A stretch of 46,347 bases of DNA from Robiginitomaculum sp. (lineage in GTDB: Bacteria > Pseudomonadota > Alphaproteobacteria > Caulobacterales > Maricaulaceae). A program made the translations under genes and the position numbers. Under the pieces are notes generated by a model, which was not told the DNA's origin, ran no database searches, and was given only the letters and a program-made list of their open reading frames with translations. Below are positions 7,292 to 15,954 of this stretch, piece by piece. The stretch spans positions 1 to 46,347 of the forward strand of contig JAUZSF010000006.1 of NCBI GenBank assembly GCA_030949705.1, read 5' to 3'. Within the stretch, counting starts at the first letter, position 1. Each line of letters opens with the position of its first letter.

Positions 7292-7809
7292 TGCACCTGT
7301 TGCGTATAACGCGCCGGGTCGGTGCCCAGATGGCTGCGATAAAGGGCAAAATGCTCGACCTCAAAATCCGGGGCGCGAAGGCCCGACAGGCGCTCCAGAT
7401 AGCGGGCGGCGTCCGCATCGGTTGTACCTCGGCAATAGGCCAGGGTGATATGCGGAATATAGCGTTTGCGCTCCACTTTCAGGCCCAGCCGCTGCGCCGT
7501 GCGCCGGGTATCTTCGGCCAATGCCTCCAGCGCCGGATTGTCGGCAATGCCCATCCACAGGGCGCGCGGCTCCTTGCCGCCAAAAACCCCACCCTCTGCC
7601 AGGCGCAGAGACAGGGCCGGGGCCGTAATGCGCGATAATTCATCTTCCAGTTCGGCAATGATCAACGGGTCGGTGATCTCGCCATAAAAGCACAAGGTGA
7701 TGTGAAAGTTTTCCACTGGCCGCCATCGCGCGCCGGGTACGCCGTGTTGCACCCCGCGCAAAATCTGCGCGATGGGGTCGGGAATGGGCAAAGCGGCAAA
7801 CAGGCGCAT
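7261..7809 (-). CDS. thpR: RNA 2',3'-cyclic phosphodiesterase (LigT/2H family)
   Basis: The 182-residue protein is a standard-length ThpR, a member of the 2H phosphoesterase superfamily that opens RNA 2',3'-cyclic phosphates and can ligate 2'-5' ends in vitro. Both HxT motifs are present, in FHITLCFYG (His36-Thr38) and PHITLAYC (His120-Thr122), with the N-terminal MRLFAALPIP start typical of the family. ATG 7809 has GGAG upstream. The gene ends inside the convergent DUF6632 gene with a 31-bp overlap, so transcripts of the two are complementary at their 3' ends. It is probably monocistronic. Confidence 0.9.
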   Translation of the reverse strand: MRLFAALPIPDPIAQILRGVQHGVPGARWRPVENFHITLCFYGEITDPLIIAELEDELSRITAPALSLRLAEGGVFGGKEPRALWMGIADNPALEALAEDTRRTAQRLGLKVERKRYIPHITLAYCRGTTDADAARYLERLSGLRAPDFEVEHFALYRSHLGTDPARYTQQVHYALGGEDWP

Positions 7810-7983
7810 GACGTTCTCCGTTATTCATTTCCCAGAACCTTAAGGCCGCATTGTGAAATGGGTTTGTCGCGACGGCAATCCCTAAACCTTTGCGGATAGT
7901 GTTGTGGAAAATGTAAAATACACTTGACTGCATGGTATGTAATAGTAAAGGAAACGCGACATACAATCAATGGAGCATGACAA

Positions 7984-8880
7984 ATGAGATACCCCCAAAT
8001 GCCAATCAAACTGACCATCATGGTCATTATCGGCCTGTGGGCCATGGCGGCACAGGCCGCCGTCCCGTCCTGGCTGGAGGTCAGCAAAGCTGGCACCGGC
8101 TCGGCGGTAATGCTGATCCCCGGTTTGGCTTCATCCACGGATGTGTGGGCGGAAACGACGGTGCATCTACAGGATCGCTTTACGGTCTATCAGGTGCAGA
8201 TCAAAGGGTTTGCCGGCTCGCCTGCCGCCCCCGGCATGGACAAGGATGGCCTGCTTGATGGTCTTGTTGATGCGCTGGCCGCCTATATTGGTGAAAACGA
8301 TCTGGATCATCCGGTCGTTGTCGGCCATTCCATGGGCGGATATCTGGCTTTGCGGCTGGCGCGGGATCACGCGGACCTGATCCGTAAAGCGGTGATTGTA
8401 GATGCCCTGCCGTTTTACAGCCTGATTATGAGCCCCAATCCAACGGCGCAAAACATGCAGCCCATGGCGGCGCGCTTTCGGGCGCAGGTGATCGCAGGGG
8501 CGAAAATGGATCCGGCCCAGCGCCGCCCGGCGCAGCGCCAGATGCTATCGCGCATGGTTATGGATCTGGCGGGCCTGGACGCGGTTACCAATTGGAGCCT
8601 GCAAAGCGATGCCAAGGTGGTGGGCCAGGCGGTATACGAACTGATGACCTCGGACCTGCGTGAAGATCTGGCGGCGATGACAACCCCGACATTGGTGCTG
8701 ACCGCATGGGAGCCGGGCGGGCGCTATACCCGGGAACAAACCCTTGGTTTCTGGGCGCGCCATTATGCATCGCACAAGGCGGCTCGGGTGGAGGTGATCT
8801 CCCCCGCCCGCCACTTTATTATGCTGGACCAACCCGCCGCCTTTATGGCGCGTCTGGATGCGTTTCTGGCCGAACGTTAA
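7984..8880 (+). CDS. Exported alpha/beta hydrolase
   Basis: The 298-residue protein starts with a hydrophobic signal peptide (about residues 8-26, ending MAAQAA), so it likely acts in the periplasm. The oxyanion-loop region LIPGLASSTDVW is near residues 44-55, the nucleophile Ser116 is in GHSMGG, and His277 in ARHFIM is the likely catalytic base. The acid is less obvious; candidates lie before the TLVLTAWEPGG strand end. The substrate is unknown (ester or peptide). The start has GGAG upstream. It converges with the aldo/keto reductase gene with only three bases between stops. Confidence 0.82.
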   Translation: MRYPQMPIKLTIMVIIGLWAMAAQAAVPSWLEVSKAGTGSAVMLIPGLASSTDVWAETTVHLQDRFTVYQVQIKGFAGSPAAPGMDKDGLLDGLVDALAAYIGENDLDHPVVVGHSMGGYLALRLARDHADLIRKAVIVDALPFYSLIMSPNPTAQNMQPMAARFRAQVIAGAKMDPAQRRPAQRQMLSRMVMDLAGLDAVTNWSLQSDAKVVGQAVYELMTSDLREDLAAMTTPTLVLTAWEPGGRYTREQTLGFWARHYASHKAARVEVISPARHFIMLDQPAAFMARLDAFLAER

Positions 8881-8883
8881 GTC

Positions 8884-9924
8884 TTACGGACAGGGTGAGC
8901 GGTGAGCGGCGTGAAGATCATTCACCGCTTTTTCCAGATCATCGCTCCAGCTTATATCAAAGGCGGCGATATTTTCCTTTAACTGGTCCATGCTGGTCGC
9001 GCCGATCAGGGTGGAGGTCACAAAGGGCCGCGTATCACAGAATTTAAGCGCCAATTGCACCGGGCTTAGCCCGTGATCCTGGGCGCAGGTGATGCAGGCT
9101 TTGATGGCGTCTTCGGCCCCAGGCCCCTGATAGCGTTCCAGCCGGCCAAAAAGCGTGCCCCGCGCCCCTTCGGGGCGGGCGCCGTTCAGATATTTGCCGG
9201 TTAACGTGCCCTGTCCCAGCGGCGAATAGGCGAGCAGGCCGACCTCTTCGCGCATGGCCACTTCGGCCAGGCCGGTTTCAAAGGTGCGATTGATCAGATG
9301 ATAGGCATTCTGGATCGAAGCCATGCGCGGCAGGCCACGTTTTTCGGCCTCGACCAGATAGCGCATCAGCCCCCAGGCGGTTTCATTGGAGACACCGATA
9401 TGGCGGATATTGCCCTTTTGCACATGGCGGTCCAGGGCCTCCAAGATGATCTCAAAGGGGGTGAAGTCCACCGGATAGTCGGCAAAACCATGGCCGCCAA
9501 ACAGCGATAATTTGCGGTCTGGCCAATGCAATTGATAAAGGTCGATATAATTGGTTTGCAAGCGTCTCAGACTGCCCTCCACCGCTTCGTCGATCTGCGC
9601 TGGTGTCAGGCGGGTTTTGCCGCCATCTTTACGAAACCAGTTCATCGGCGAGCGCCCGGTGATCTTGGTGGCCAATATGATCTGGTCGCGGTTTTTACGT
9701 GCCTTGAACCAGGTGCCGATAATGGTTTCCGTGGCCCCTTGGGTCTCGGCCTTGGGCGGCACGGCATATAGCTCGGCCGTATCAAAAAAATTAATGCCGC
9801 ACTCCACCGCATAATCCATTTGCGCGTGACCTTCATCTTCGGTGTTCTGCTGTCCCCAGGTCATGGTGCCCAGACCGATGGAAGAGACAGACAGGCCGGT
9901 GCGGCCAAGGGGGCGGTATTGCAT
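8884..9924 (-). CDS. tas: NADP(H)-dependent aldo/keto reductase, Tas-like
   Basis: The 346-residue protein has the length and motifs of the Tas subgroup of aldo/keto reductases, which reduce carbonyls with NADPH. The catalytic tetrad can be placed: Asp48 and Tyr53 in FFDTAELYAV, Lys87 in ATKITGR, and His133 in LYQLHWPDR. The QNAYHLINR block and the C-terminal LIGATSMDQLKENIAAF cofactor-binding region are intact. ATG 9924 has AGGAA upstream. The natural substrate is not known; in E. coli tas was found through suppression of a tyrosine requirement. It lies 28 bases after tesA on the same strand and could be cotranscribed. Confidence 0.83.
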   Translation of the reverse strand: MQYRPLGRTGLSVSSIGLGTMTWGQQNTEDEGHAQMDYAVECGINFFDTAELYAVPPKAETQGATETIIGTWFKARKNRDQIILATKITGRSPMNWFRKDGGKTRLTPAQIDEAVEGSLRRLQTNYIDLYQLHWPDRKLSLFGGHGFADYPVDFTPFEIILEALDRHVQKGNIRHIGVSNETAWGLMRYLVEAEKRGLPRMASIQNAYHLINRTFETGLAEVAMREEVGLLAYSPLGQGTLTGKYLNGARPEGARGTLFGRLERYQGPGAEDAIKACITCAQDHGLSPVQLALKFCDTRPFVTSTLIGATSMDQLKENIAAFDISWSDDLEKAVNDLHAAHRSPCP

Positions 9925-9952
9925 GAAAATTCCTAAGACTTGGGTTCAGATG

Positions 9953-10687
9953 CTAATCGGATGAGCAGGGAATATGTGATGATTCAAGGGCGCTGGCCAG
10001 CCAGTCTGACAGGGCATGGCCAATGCGTGCCGCCCCGGCTGCCGTGGGGTGCAGGCCATCGCGCTGGATCAGGTCCTGATCAATGGCTGTGCCATCCTTG
10101 CTGACCAAGGGTTGCATCAAAAACGGATAGAGCGCCACGCAATATTGTGTCGCCAGATCGCCATAAAGGCGATCAAACTGCGCCCCATAGGCCGTGCCCA
10201 GATTGGGCGCGGCACGCATGCCGGCCAAAAATACATCCAGCTTTCGCGCCTTTGCCTTTTCAATCATGGCCACCAGATTTTGCCGGGTCTGCGCCGGGTC
10301 CAGCCCGTTCAGCATGTCATTGGCCCCCAGCGCGATCAGCACCCCGTTGGCATCCGGCCCCACCGCCCAGTCAAAACGCGCCAGCCCCGCCGCCGAAGTG
10401 TCGCCGGAAACCCCGGCGTTTAAAATGGCGACCGAACGGCCCTGCGTCTCAAAATCACCCTGTATGATGTGGGGAAAATCTTCATCCGGGGCCAGCCCAA
10501 AGCCAGCGGTCAGGCTGTCGCCCAGTATGACCAGAGAATAGCGATCTTCGGCTGGCGGAATGGGGGCGCTCTTGGCGGTGGTCATCCCCTCTTGCGAAGC
10601 CTGGACGATGGGTGCCGCGGCCGGGCTGCACGCGGTAACCAGGCCCAAAAGAGCCGCCATCACGGCAAAGTGTTTATGTTTTCGCAC
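9953..10687 (-). CDS. tesA: SGNH-family arylesterase / lysophospholipase, TesA-like lipoprotein
   Basis: This 244-residue SGNH hydrolase matches TesA (acyl-CoA thioesterase I, lysophospholipase L1). The catalytic Ser58 is in ILGDSLTAGFG, the oxyanion Asn123 in GANDML, and the Asp210/His213 pair in DGLHPTAAG. The N-terminus is a lipoprotein signal with lipobox VTAC (Cys20), so it should be lipid-anchored in the envelope; the E. coli protein is instead a soluble periplasmic enzyme. The start is GTG 10687 with AAGGA eight bases upstream. It diverges from ybbA-ybbP, the same arrangement as in E. coli and many proteobacteria. Confidence 0.87.
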   Translation of the reverse strand: MRKHKHFAVMAALLGLVTACSPAAAPIVQASQEGMTTAKSAPIPPAEDRYSLVILGDSLTAGFGLAPDEDFPHIIQGDFETQGRSVAILNAGVSGDTSAAGLARFDWAVGPDANGVLIALGANDMLNGLDPAQTRQNLVAMIEKAKARKLDVFLAGMRAAPNLGTAYGAQFDRLYGDLATQYCVALYPFLMQPLVSKDGTAIDQDLIQRDGLHPTAAGAARIGHALSDWLASALESSHIPCSSD

Positions 10688-10765
10688 TCGTAATCCTTAT
10701 CGAATATCGCTATGGTCTATAGATACGGCATATGACGGCCTCCGCCAATCAAAGAAGAGATAAAA

Positions 10766-11437
10766 ATGTCATCACCGCCAGTGATTACCCTGAACGAAGT
10801 TTGCCTCACCCTGCCGGCCATTACCGGGCCGGTGCATATCCTCAAAAGTCTGGACCTGCGTGTGGAACCGGGCGAACACCTGGCCATTATCGGCCCTTCG
10901 GGCTCGGGCAAAACCTCGCTGATTTCCGTGGCAGCAGGGCTGGAGCGGGCAACCGTCGGCACGGTTAATCTTTTGGGCCGGGATATCAGCACCCTGAATG
11001 AGGATGCGCTGGCGCGCCTGCGCCGTGGCCGGGTCGGCTTTGTGTTTCAGTCTTTTCATCTGCTGCCCAATATGACGGCGCTGGAAAATGTTGCCGCCCC
11101 GCTGGAGATCATGCACCAAAAAGACGCGATGGCGGTGGCCGAGGCGGCACTGGAACAAATGGGGCTGGCTGATCGTTTATCGCATTATCCGGCGCAGCTT
11201 TCCGGCGGCGAGAAACAGCGCGTTGCCGTGGCCCGCGCACTGGCCCCCCGGCCCGAGGTGATTTTTGCGGACGAGCCCACTGGCAATCTGGACAGCAAGG
11301 CCGGGGCCATGGTGGCGGACTTGATCTTTGATAAATGTGCCGCTTTGGGCGCTGCCTTGGTGCTGGTCACCCATGATGCGGCGCTGGCGGGACGGGCCGG
11401 CCGCACCATCACCATGCAGGACGGGCGCATCGTATGA
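10766..11437 (+). CDS. ybbA: ABC transporter ATP-binding protein YbbA
   Basis: The 223-residue protein is a LolD/MacB-type ATPase. Walker A GPSGSGKT is at residues 43-50, the signature LSGGEKQR at 145-152, and Walker B VIFADEP at 165-171 followed by TGNLDS. In this family the ATPase works with a large FtsX-type permease to drive mechanical work in the envelope rather than substrate passage through the membrane. Its stop overlaps the ybbP start (ATGA), so the two are cotranslated. The divergent tesA supports the YbbA assignment over LolD. What it transports or moves is not established. Confidence 0.9.
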   Translation: MSSPPVITLNEVCLTLPAITGPVHILKSLDLRVEPGEHLAIIGPSGSGKTSLISVAAGLERATVGTVNLLGRDISTLNEDALARLRRGRVGFVFQSFHLLPNMTALENVAAPLEIMHQKDAMAVAEAALEQMGLADRLSHYPAQLSGGEKQRVAVARALAPRPEVIFADEPTGNLDSKAGAMVADLIFDKCAALGAALVLVTHDAALAGRAGRTITMQDGRIV

Positions 11438-13989
11438 GCGCGCCGTTGGCCGATCTTGCCTTGGCATTGCGCTTTGCCCGGCGTGAATTGCGCCACGGGG
11501 TGCGCGGCTTTGTCATCTTTTTGTCCTGTCTGGCGTTGGGGGTGGCGGCGATAGCGGCGGCCGGATCCCTGGGCGAAACCTTTTCGCGCGGCATTGCCCT
11601 GCAATCGCGCATTCTGCTGGGCGGTGATGTCGCCTTTACGTTGAACCAGCGCCGCGCCAGCCCGGACGAGCTGGACTGGATCAAGGATCAGGGCAAGGTC
11701 TCCACGGTAACCGGCCTTCGCACCATGGCCGGGCCGCCCGAACGCCGCCGTCTGGTGCAATTGCGGGCGCTGGATGATGCCTATCCACTGGTCGGGCAGG
11801 TGGAAATGATGGGCGGTCAGGACGTGCACGGTGCGTTGGCGTTTCGGGATGACCTGCCGGGTATCGCCATGACCAAAGACGGATTGGCAGATTTTTCTCT
11901 GAACGTAGGCGATACCTTCAATCTGGGGGCCAAGCGCGTTTATGTGGGCGGTGTCTTGCTCAGCGAGCCAGACCGGCTGGGCGTTGGCGGCGGGTTGGGT
12001 CAGCGGGTGTTGATCTCGGATAAAGGTTTGACGGCATTGGGGCTGGCGGGACCGGGAGCGCTTTACCGCGTCACCTATCGGGTGGTCTTGCCCCCGGGGA
12101 CGGATCCGGCGGCGTTGGTCAAAACCGCCAAAGCGCATTTTGAAGACGCCGGGTTTACCATCACCGATCGGGATAATGCCGCCAATGGCATTACTGGCCT
12201 GATCGGGTTTCTGGAGACCTTTTTGGCGGTGGTGGGTCTGGCCGCGCTGATAGCCGGCGGTCTGGGGGTGGCGCAGGCGGTCAGTGCCTTTTTGGATCGC
12301 CGCCGTTCGGCCATTGCCACGCTCAAAGCCCTTGGTGCCGACCAAAACCTGATCCGCCTCACCTATGGGGTACAGATCATGGTGCTGGCCTTTGCCGGCT
12401 CTTTTATTGGCATTGTACTGGGGGCGCTGGTGCCCTTTTTGGTGATGGCCATTGCCGGTGACCGTTTGCCGCTGCCCGCTGCCTTGGCGCTTTACCCCGT
12501 GCCACTTTTGGTGGCGCTGGGCGAGGGATTACTGGCGGCGGCGTTTTTTGCTTTGCCGGCGCTGGGCCGCGCCCGGGCAACGCCCCCGGCGGCGCTATAC
12601 CGGGGCGCGGTGGAACGGGCCGGGTTTGCCTCGCTAAAACTCATCAGGCCGGAATTGCTGGCGGCGTTTTTCTGCGCGCTTGGCTTTGTTGCCCTGGCGG
12701 TGCTGAGCAGCCCGGAAAAACTCATCACCCTGTTATTGCTGTTGGGTGCTTTGTTGGCCTTTTTGGTTTTCATCGCTTTGTCACGCCTGCTCATGTGGCT
12801 GGCGCGCATCATCGCCCGGCGCAGCCATGGCATGGTCCGTATGGTGTTTGCCTCGCTTGGCGGCCCCGGCTCGGCGGCGCGCACCGCTGGCCCGGCATTG
12901 GGGCTTGGCTTTACCCTGCTTAGTCTGGTGATGTTGGTGCAATCCAATCTGGTGCACCAGATCGGCGAAATTGCCCCCCAAACCAGCCCGTCTTTGGTGC
13001 TAACCCAAATTCCGGCGGCAAAAACCCAGGAACTGGATGCCCTGTTGCGCCAAAACGGCGTGGATACCGATGATGAAACGCAGTATTTGCGGGGCGCCTT
13101 TCTGACCGGGCGCATCCACGCCCTGAACGGCAAAAAAATAGACCGCGATGGCGTCAAGCCAAGCGAGCGCTGGGCCATTGATAATGAGATTATCATGTCG
13201 ATTGTCGCGGGCGAGCCCAAAGGCGCGCAAATCGTAAACGGCCAATGGTGGCCCGCCGATTATAGCGGCCCGGCGCTGGTCTCGCTGGAAGACGATGTGG
13301 CCAAGGGGGCCGGGATCAACATTGGCGATACCCTGACCATCCGCGTTTTGGGCCGCGATGTTGAGGCGAAACTGGCCAATACCCGCACCATTGACTGGGG
13401 CGGCTTTGGGGCCAATTTTGCGCTGGTGTTTGCGCCGGGTACGCTGGAAGTGGCCCAACCCTCGCACATCGCCATTTTGCGCACCGACAAGGAAAATGAG
13501 GAGAAAATCGCCCGCGCCATAGGGGATGTCTTTCCCACCATCAGTATTTTGCGGGTGCGCGAGGCCTTGGAGGCGGTCTCAGCGCTGTTTGCCGATGTAT
13601 CATTGGCCATTAGCGCCATTGCCGGCATTGTGGCGCTATCAGGGGCGCTGGTGTTGCTGGGGGCACTGGCGGCCGCGGCGACACGTCGCCAGAGCGAACT
13701 GGCATTATTAAAAACGCTGGGCGTTACCCGTATGGGGGCGCTGGGCATGATGGCGGCCGAGTTTTTTCTGGTCGCGTTTAGTGCGGCCCTTTTGGCGCTG
13801 GGGCTGGCGGCACTGGCGGCCTGGCCCATTGTGGTCAAAAATTTCGAGGCCAAATGGGCACCCGATTGGGGGGCGGCCCTGTTGATGATCGGTTTTGCCG
13901 CCGCTTTGGCGGGTCTTGGGGGCTGGTGGGCCGGGCGGGCGGCACTTTTGGCACCAGCAGCTCGCGTATTGCGGGAAAATCAGCTTTAA
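11434..13989 (+). CDS. ybbP: ABC transporter permease YbbP (FtsX-like, large)
   Basis: The 851-residue protein has the size and layout of YbbP. There is one N-terminal membrane helix (about residues 22-45), a long periplasmic region, a first FtsX-like helix bundle (about 255-375), further hydrophobic segments near 405-445 and 470-505, a second periplasmic region, and a C-terminal FtsX bundle (about 720-840). Conserved-looking points include RRSAIATLKALGA and RRQSELALLKTLGVTR, the coupling segments that contact the ATPase in the MacB superfamily. It overlaps ybbA by four bases. A role in membrane stress or lipid/lipoprotein handling is inferred only from tesA linkage. Confidence 0.9.
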   Translation: MSAPLADLALALRFARRELRHGVRGFVIFLSCLALGVAAIAAAGSLGETFSRGIALQSRILLGGDVAFTLNQRRASPDELDWIKDQGKVSTVTGLRTMAGPPERRRLVQLRALDDAYPLVGQVEMMGGQDVHGALAFRDDLPGIAMTKDGLADFSLNVGDTFNLGAKRVYVGGVLLSEPDRLGVGGGLGQRVLISDKGLTALGLAGPGALYRVTYRVVLPPGTDPAALVKTAKAHFEDAGFTITDRDNAANGITGLIGFLETFLAVVGLAALIAGGLGVAQAVSAFLDRRRSAIATLKALGADQNLIRLTYGVQIMVLAFAGSFIGIVLGALVPFLVMAIAGDRLPLPAALALYPVPLLVALGEGLLAAAFFALPALGRARATPPAALYRGAVERAGFASLKLIRPELLAAFFCALGFVALAVLSSPEKLITLLLLLGALLAFLVFIALSRLLMWLARIIARRSHGMVRMVFASLGGPGSAARTAGPALGLGFTLLSLVMLVQSNLVHQIGEIAPQTSPSLVLTQIPAAKTQELDALLRQNGVDTDDETQYLRGAFLTGRIHALNGKKIDRDGVKPSERWAIDNEIIMSIVAGEPKGAQIVNGQWWPADYSGPALVSLEDDVAKGAGINIGDTLTIRVLGRDVEAKLANTRTIDWGGFGANFALVFAPGTLEVAQPSHIAILRTDKENEEKIARAIGDVFPTISILRVREALEAVSALFADVSLAISAIAGIVALSGALVLLGALAAAATRRQSELALLKTLGVTRMGALGMMAAEFFLVAFSAALLALGLAALAAWPIVVKNFEAKWAPDWGAALLMIGFAAALAGLGGWWAGRAALLAPAARVLRENQL

Positions 13990-14066
13990 TCTCTTGAAAT
14001 TTTGGCCAAAAACACCGATATTATGACCAAAGCCGCTTTGGCGGCGTAACCCATAAGGATGAGCAC

Positions 14067-14783
14067 ATGAACAACCCAAATCGCGCCATGGCTGGGGCAC
14101 AGACCATGGACACGAGCGTGGACGCAGGCCTGCGCAGTTTTATGCTCGGCATCTACAATAATATGAGCGTTGGCCTGGCCATTACTGGCTTGGTGGCATT
14201 TTTCGCCGCGCAAAGCCAACCGCTCATGCAATTGATCAATGGCACACCCCTGCGCTGGGTGGTGATGCTGGCCCCGCTGGGCTTTGTGATCTATCTGTCT
14301 GCCCGGGTCATGAAGATGAGCCCGGCGGCAGCGCGCGGCTGGTTCTTTGCCTTTGCCGCGGTGATGGGGCTTTCGCTTTCCTATATCTTTCTGGTGTATA
14401 CCGGGGCCTCGATCGCCAAGGTGTTCTTTATCACGGCGGCCTCTTTTGGCGCGCTTAGCCTCTGGGGCTATACCACCAAGAAAAATTTGTCCGCCATGGG
14501 CAGCTTCATGATGATGGGGCTGTTTGGCATTATCATTGCCATGGTGGTGAACATCTTTCTGAAATCAGCGGCTATGGATTTTGCCATTTCCGCCATCGGG
14601 GTGGTGATCTTTGCCGGGCTGACCGCCTGGGATACCCAGCGCCTGAAACACAGCTATTATGAAATCGGGGCCAATGCCGAAATGGCAGGCCGGGTCGCCA
14701 TTATGGGCGCGCTCAGCCTCTATCTCGACTTCCTGAACCTGTTTTTGTTCCTGCTGCGCTTTATGGGCGGCGGTCGCAACTGA
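14067..14783 (+). CDS. Bax inhibitor-1 / YccA family membrane protein
   Basis: The 238-residue protein is a BI-1-family (UPF0005) inner-membrane protein with seven hydrophobic segments starting near residue 30. Family landmarks are visible: the N-terminal region before MSVGLAITGLVAFFAA, the GAL/SLWGYTTKKNLS segment near 135-145, and the C-terminal AWDTQRLKHSYYE with LSLYLDFLNLFLFLLR. Bacterial members act as calcium leak channels (BsYetJ) or modulators of FtsH (YccA). ATG 14067 has AAGGATG upstream. It is followed by a strong terminator, so it is likely monocistronic. Confidence 0.92.
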   Translation: MNNPNRAMAGAQTMDTSVDAGLRSFMLGIYNNMSVGLAITGLVAFFAAQSQPLMQLINGTPLRWVVMLAPLGFVIYLSARVMKMSPAAARGWFFAFAAVMGLSLSYIFLVYTGASIAKVFFITAASFGALSLWGYTTKKNLSAMGSFMMMGLFGIIIAMVVNIFLKSAAMDFAISAIGVVIFAGLTAWDTQRLKHSYYEIGANAEMAGRVAIMGALSLYLDFLNLFLFLLRFMGGGRN

Positions 14784-14800
14784 TCCGATTTTTGCTATGG

Positions 14801-14832
14801 AAAAGCCCGGCTGTCATGGCCGGGCTTTTTTG
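14801..14832 (+). terminator. Intrinsic terminator after the BI-1 gene
   Basis: AAAAGCCCGGC and GCCGGGCTTTT form an 11-bp stem around TGTCATG, followed by more T residues. It lies 18 bases after the stop of the gene ending at 14783. Confidence 0.92.
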
Positions 14833-14899
14833 TGCGAGTGCCTCTATACAAACTTCTAAATGATGACAGGGCCACGCCCATTGTGGTAAGACTGAATCC

Positions 14900-15118
14900 A
14901 TGAACCGATTTGGCAAAAGTTTTTCCGGCGAAGCGAACCTGACCTATGGGGATGGTGAGTTTTTGATCATGAAGCCCGGGGCCTATGTGATCTGCGCCGA
15001 GACCGGCAAACAGATCCCACTGGATGAGCTGCGCTATTGGAGCGCCGAATTGCAGGAAGCCTATGTGGACTGCGAGGCAGCGGTGACGCGCTGGCGTACG
15101 GTGCAGGATCAATCCTGA
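14900..15118 (+). CDS. DUF2093 family protein
   Basis: This 72-residue soluble protein matches DUF2093, a small family restricted largely to alphaproteobacteria. Characteristic blocks are ANLTYGDGEFLIMKPGAYVICA and TGKQIPLDELRYWSAELQEAYVDCEAA. In other alphaproteobacteria it is often found close to lpxK and waaA; here those genes lie just beyond the next gene but on the opposite strand. Two Cys residues (in VICAE and VDCEA) are spaced far apart and do not make an obvious metal site. Its TGA overlaps the ATG of the M23 peptidase by one base (TGATG), indicating cotranslation. Function unknown. Confidence 0.87.
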   Translation: MNRFGKSFSGEANLTYGDGEFLIMKPGAYVICAETGKQIPLDELRYWSAELQEAYVDCEAAVTRWRTVQDQS

Positions 15119-15954
15119 TGCCAATGCTGGCGGCGCTGGCGGCCCTGTTGATCAGCGCCACCGATCCCACCCCCCTTTGTACCGGGGCCCCTGAACAGGG
15201 GGCCTTGATGGCGTGCCGCACCGCGCCGAATGCCGCCATTACCCTTAGCGACGAGGCTGGTTTTACCGCGATATTTGTGGCCGATCCGGCGGGGCGTTTT
15301 GTGGTCGGGTTTTCGCGCGATGCGTCCCCAAATATGACCCTGCGGGCCTGTGCCCAAGGCGGAGTGTGCGCATCTTTGCCGTTATCGGTTGCACCTCATG
15401 ATTACAAGATCGAGCGCATAGACGGTCTGCCGCCGGGCAAGGTTTCCACCTTCAGCGCGGCGCAACTGGCCCATATTCGCAAAAGCTCGGCCCGCAAAAA
15501 AGCTGCCTTTGCCATAAAGGCCAATACCGATGCGTATCTGGCGGGCTTTGCCAAGCCGGTACAAAAGGCGCGCATTTCCGGCTTTTATGGTTCGCAACGG
15601 GTACTGAACGGCAAGCCAAAACGCCCCCATATGGGTATGGACTTTGCCGTGCCCAAAGGCACGCCCATTGCCGCGCCCGCCGGCGGGGTGGTGACGCTGG
15701 CTGATCCGGATTTGTATTTCGAAGGCGGCACGGTTTTTCTGGATCATGGCCAGGGGCTGGTCAGCGTGTTCATGCATATGAGTTCGCTGGATGTGCACGA
15801 TGGCCAGGTGGTCAAAAAGGGCGATATTTTAGGCAAGGTCGGGGCCACGGGCCGGGCCACGGGGCCACATTTGCATTGGTCGCTAAAGTGGAAAAACCGC
15901 TATTACGTTAATCCGGCATCGGCCTTGTCTTTGGATTTTTCGCCTTTGCGATAG
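15118..15954 (+). CDS. Exported M23-family peptidoglycan peptidase
   Basis: Starting at ATG 15118, coupled to DUF2093, this is a 278-residue protein with an N-terminal hydrophobic signal (residues 1-15). An immunoglobulin-like or unassigned region with several Cys (21, 33, 78, 84) follows, then a C-terminal peptidase_M23 (LytM) domain from about 165. The zinc ligands are complete: His171 and Asp175 in RPHMGMDFAVPKGTP, and His253 in GPHLHWSL, with His220 and His251 as catalytic histidines. It should cut peptide cross-links in peptidoglycan or serve as a cell separation enzyme. Its 3' end overlaps the convergent lpxL-like gene by 52 bases, an unusually long overlap. Confidence 0.88.
   Translation: MPMLAALAALLISATDPTPLCTGAPEQGALMACRTAPNAAITLSDEAGFTAIFVADPAGRFVVGFSRDASPNMTLRACAQGGVCASLPLSVAPHDYKIERIDGLPPGKVSTFSAAQLAHIRKSSARKKAAFAIKANTDAYLAGFAKPVQKARISGFYGSQRVLNGKPKRPHMGMDFAVPKGTPIAAPAGGVVTLADPDLYFEGGTVFLDHGQGLVSVFMHMSSLDVHDGQVVKKGDILGKVGATGRATGPHLHWSLKWKNRYYVNPASALSLDFSPLR

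Noticed and set aside
7921..7950. TTGACT near 7924 as a -35 box for the hydrolase gene
   Set aside because: No acceptable -10 element was found 16-18 bases downstream, so a promoter was not called.
11185..12345. 386-codon minus frame opposite ybbA/ybbP
   Set aside because: It spans two coupled genes on the other strand, has biased composition and no motif; a shadow frame.
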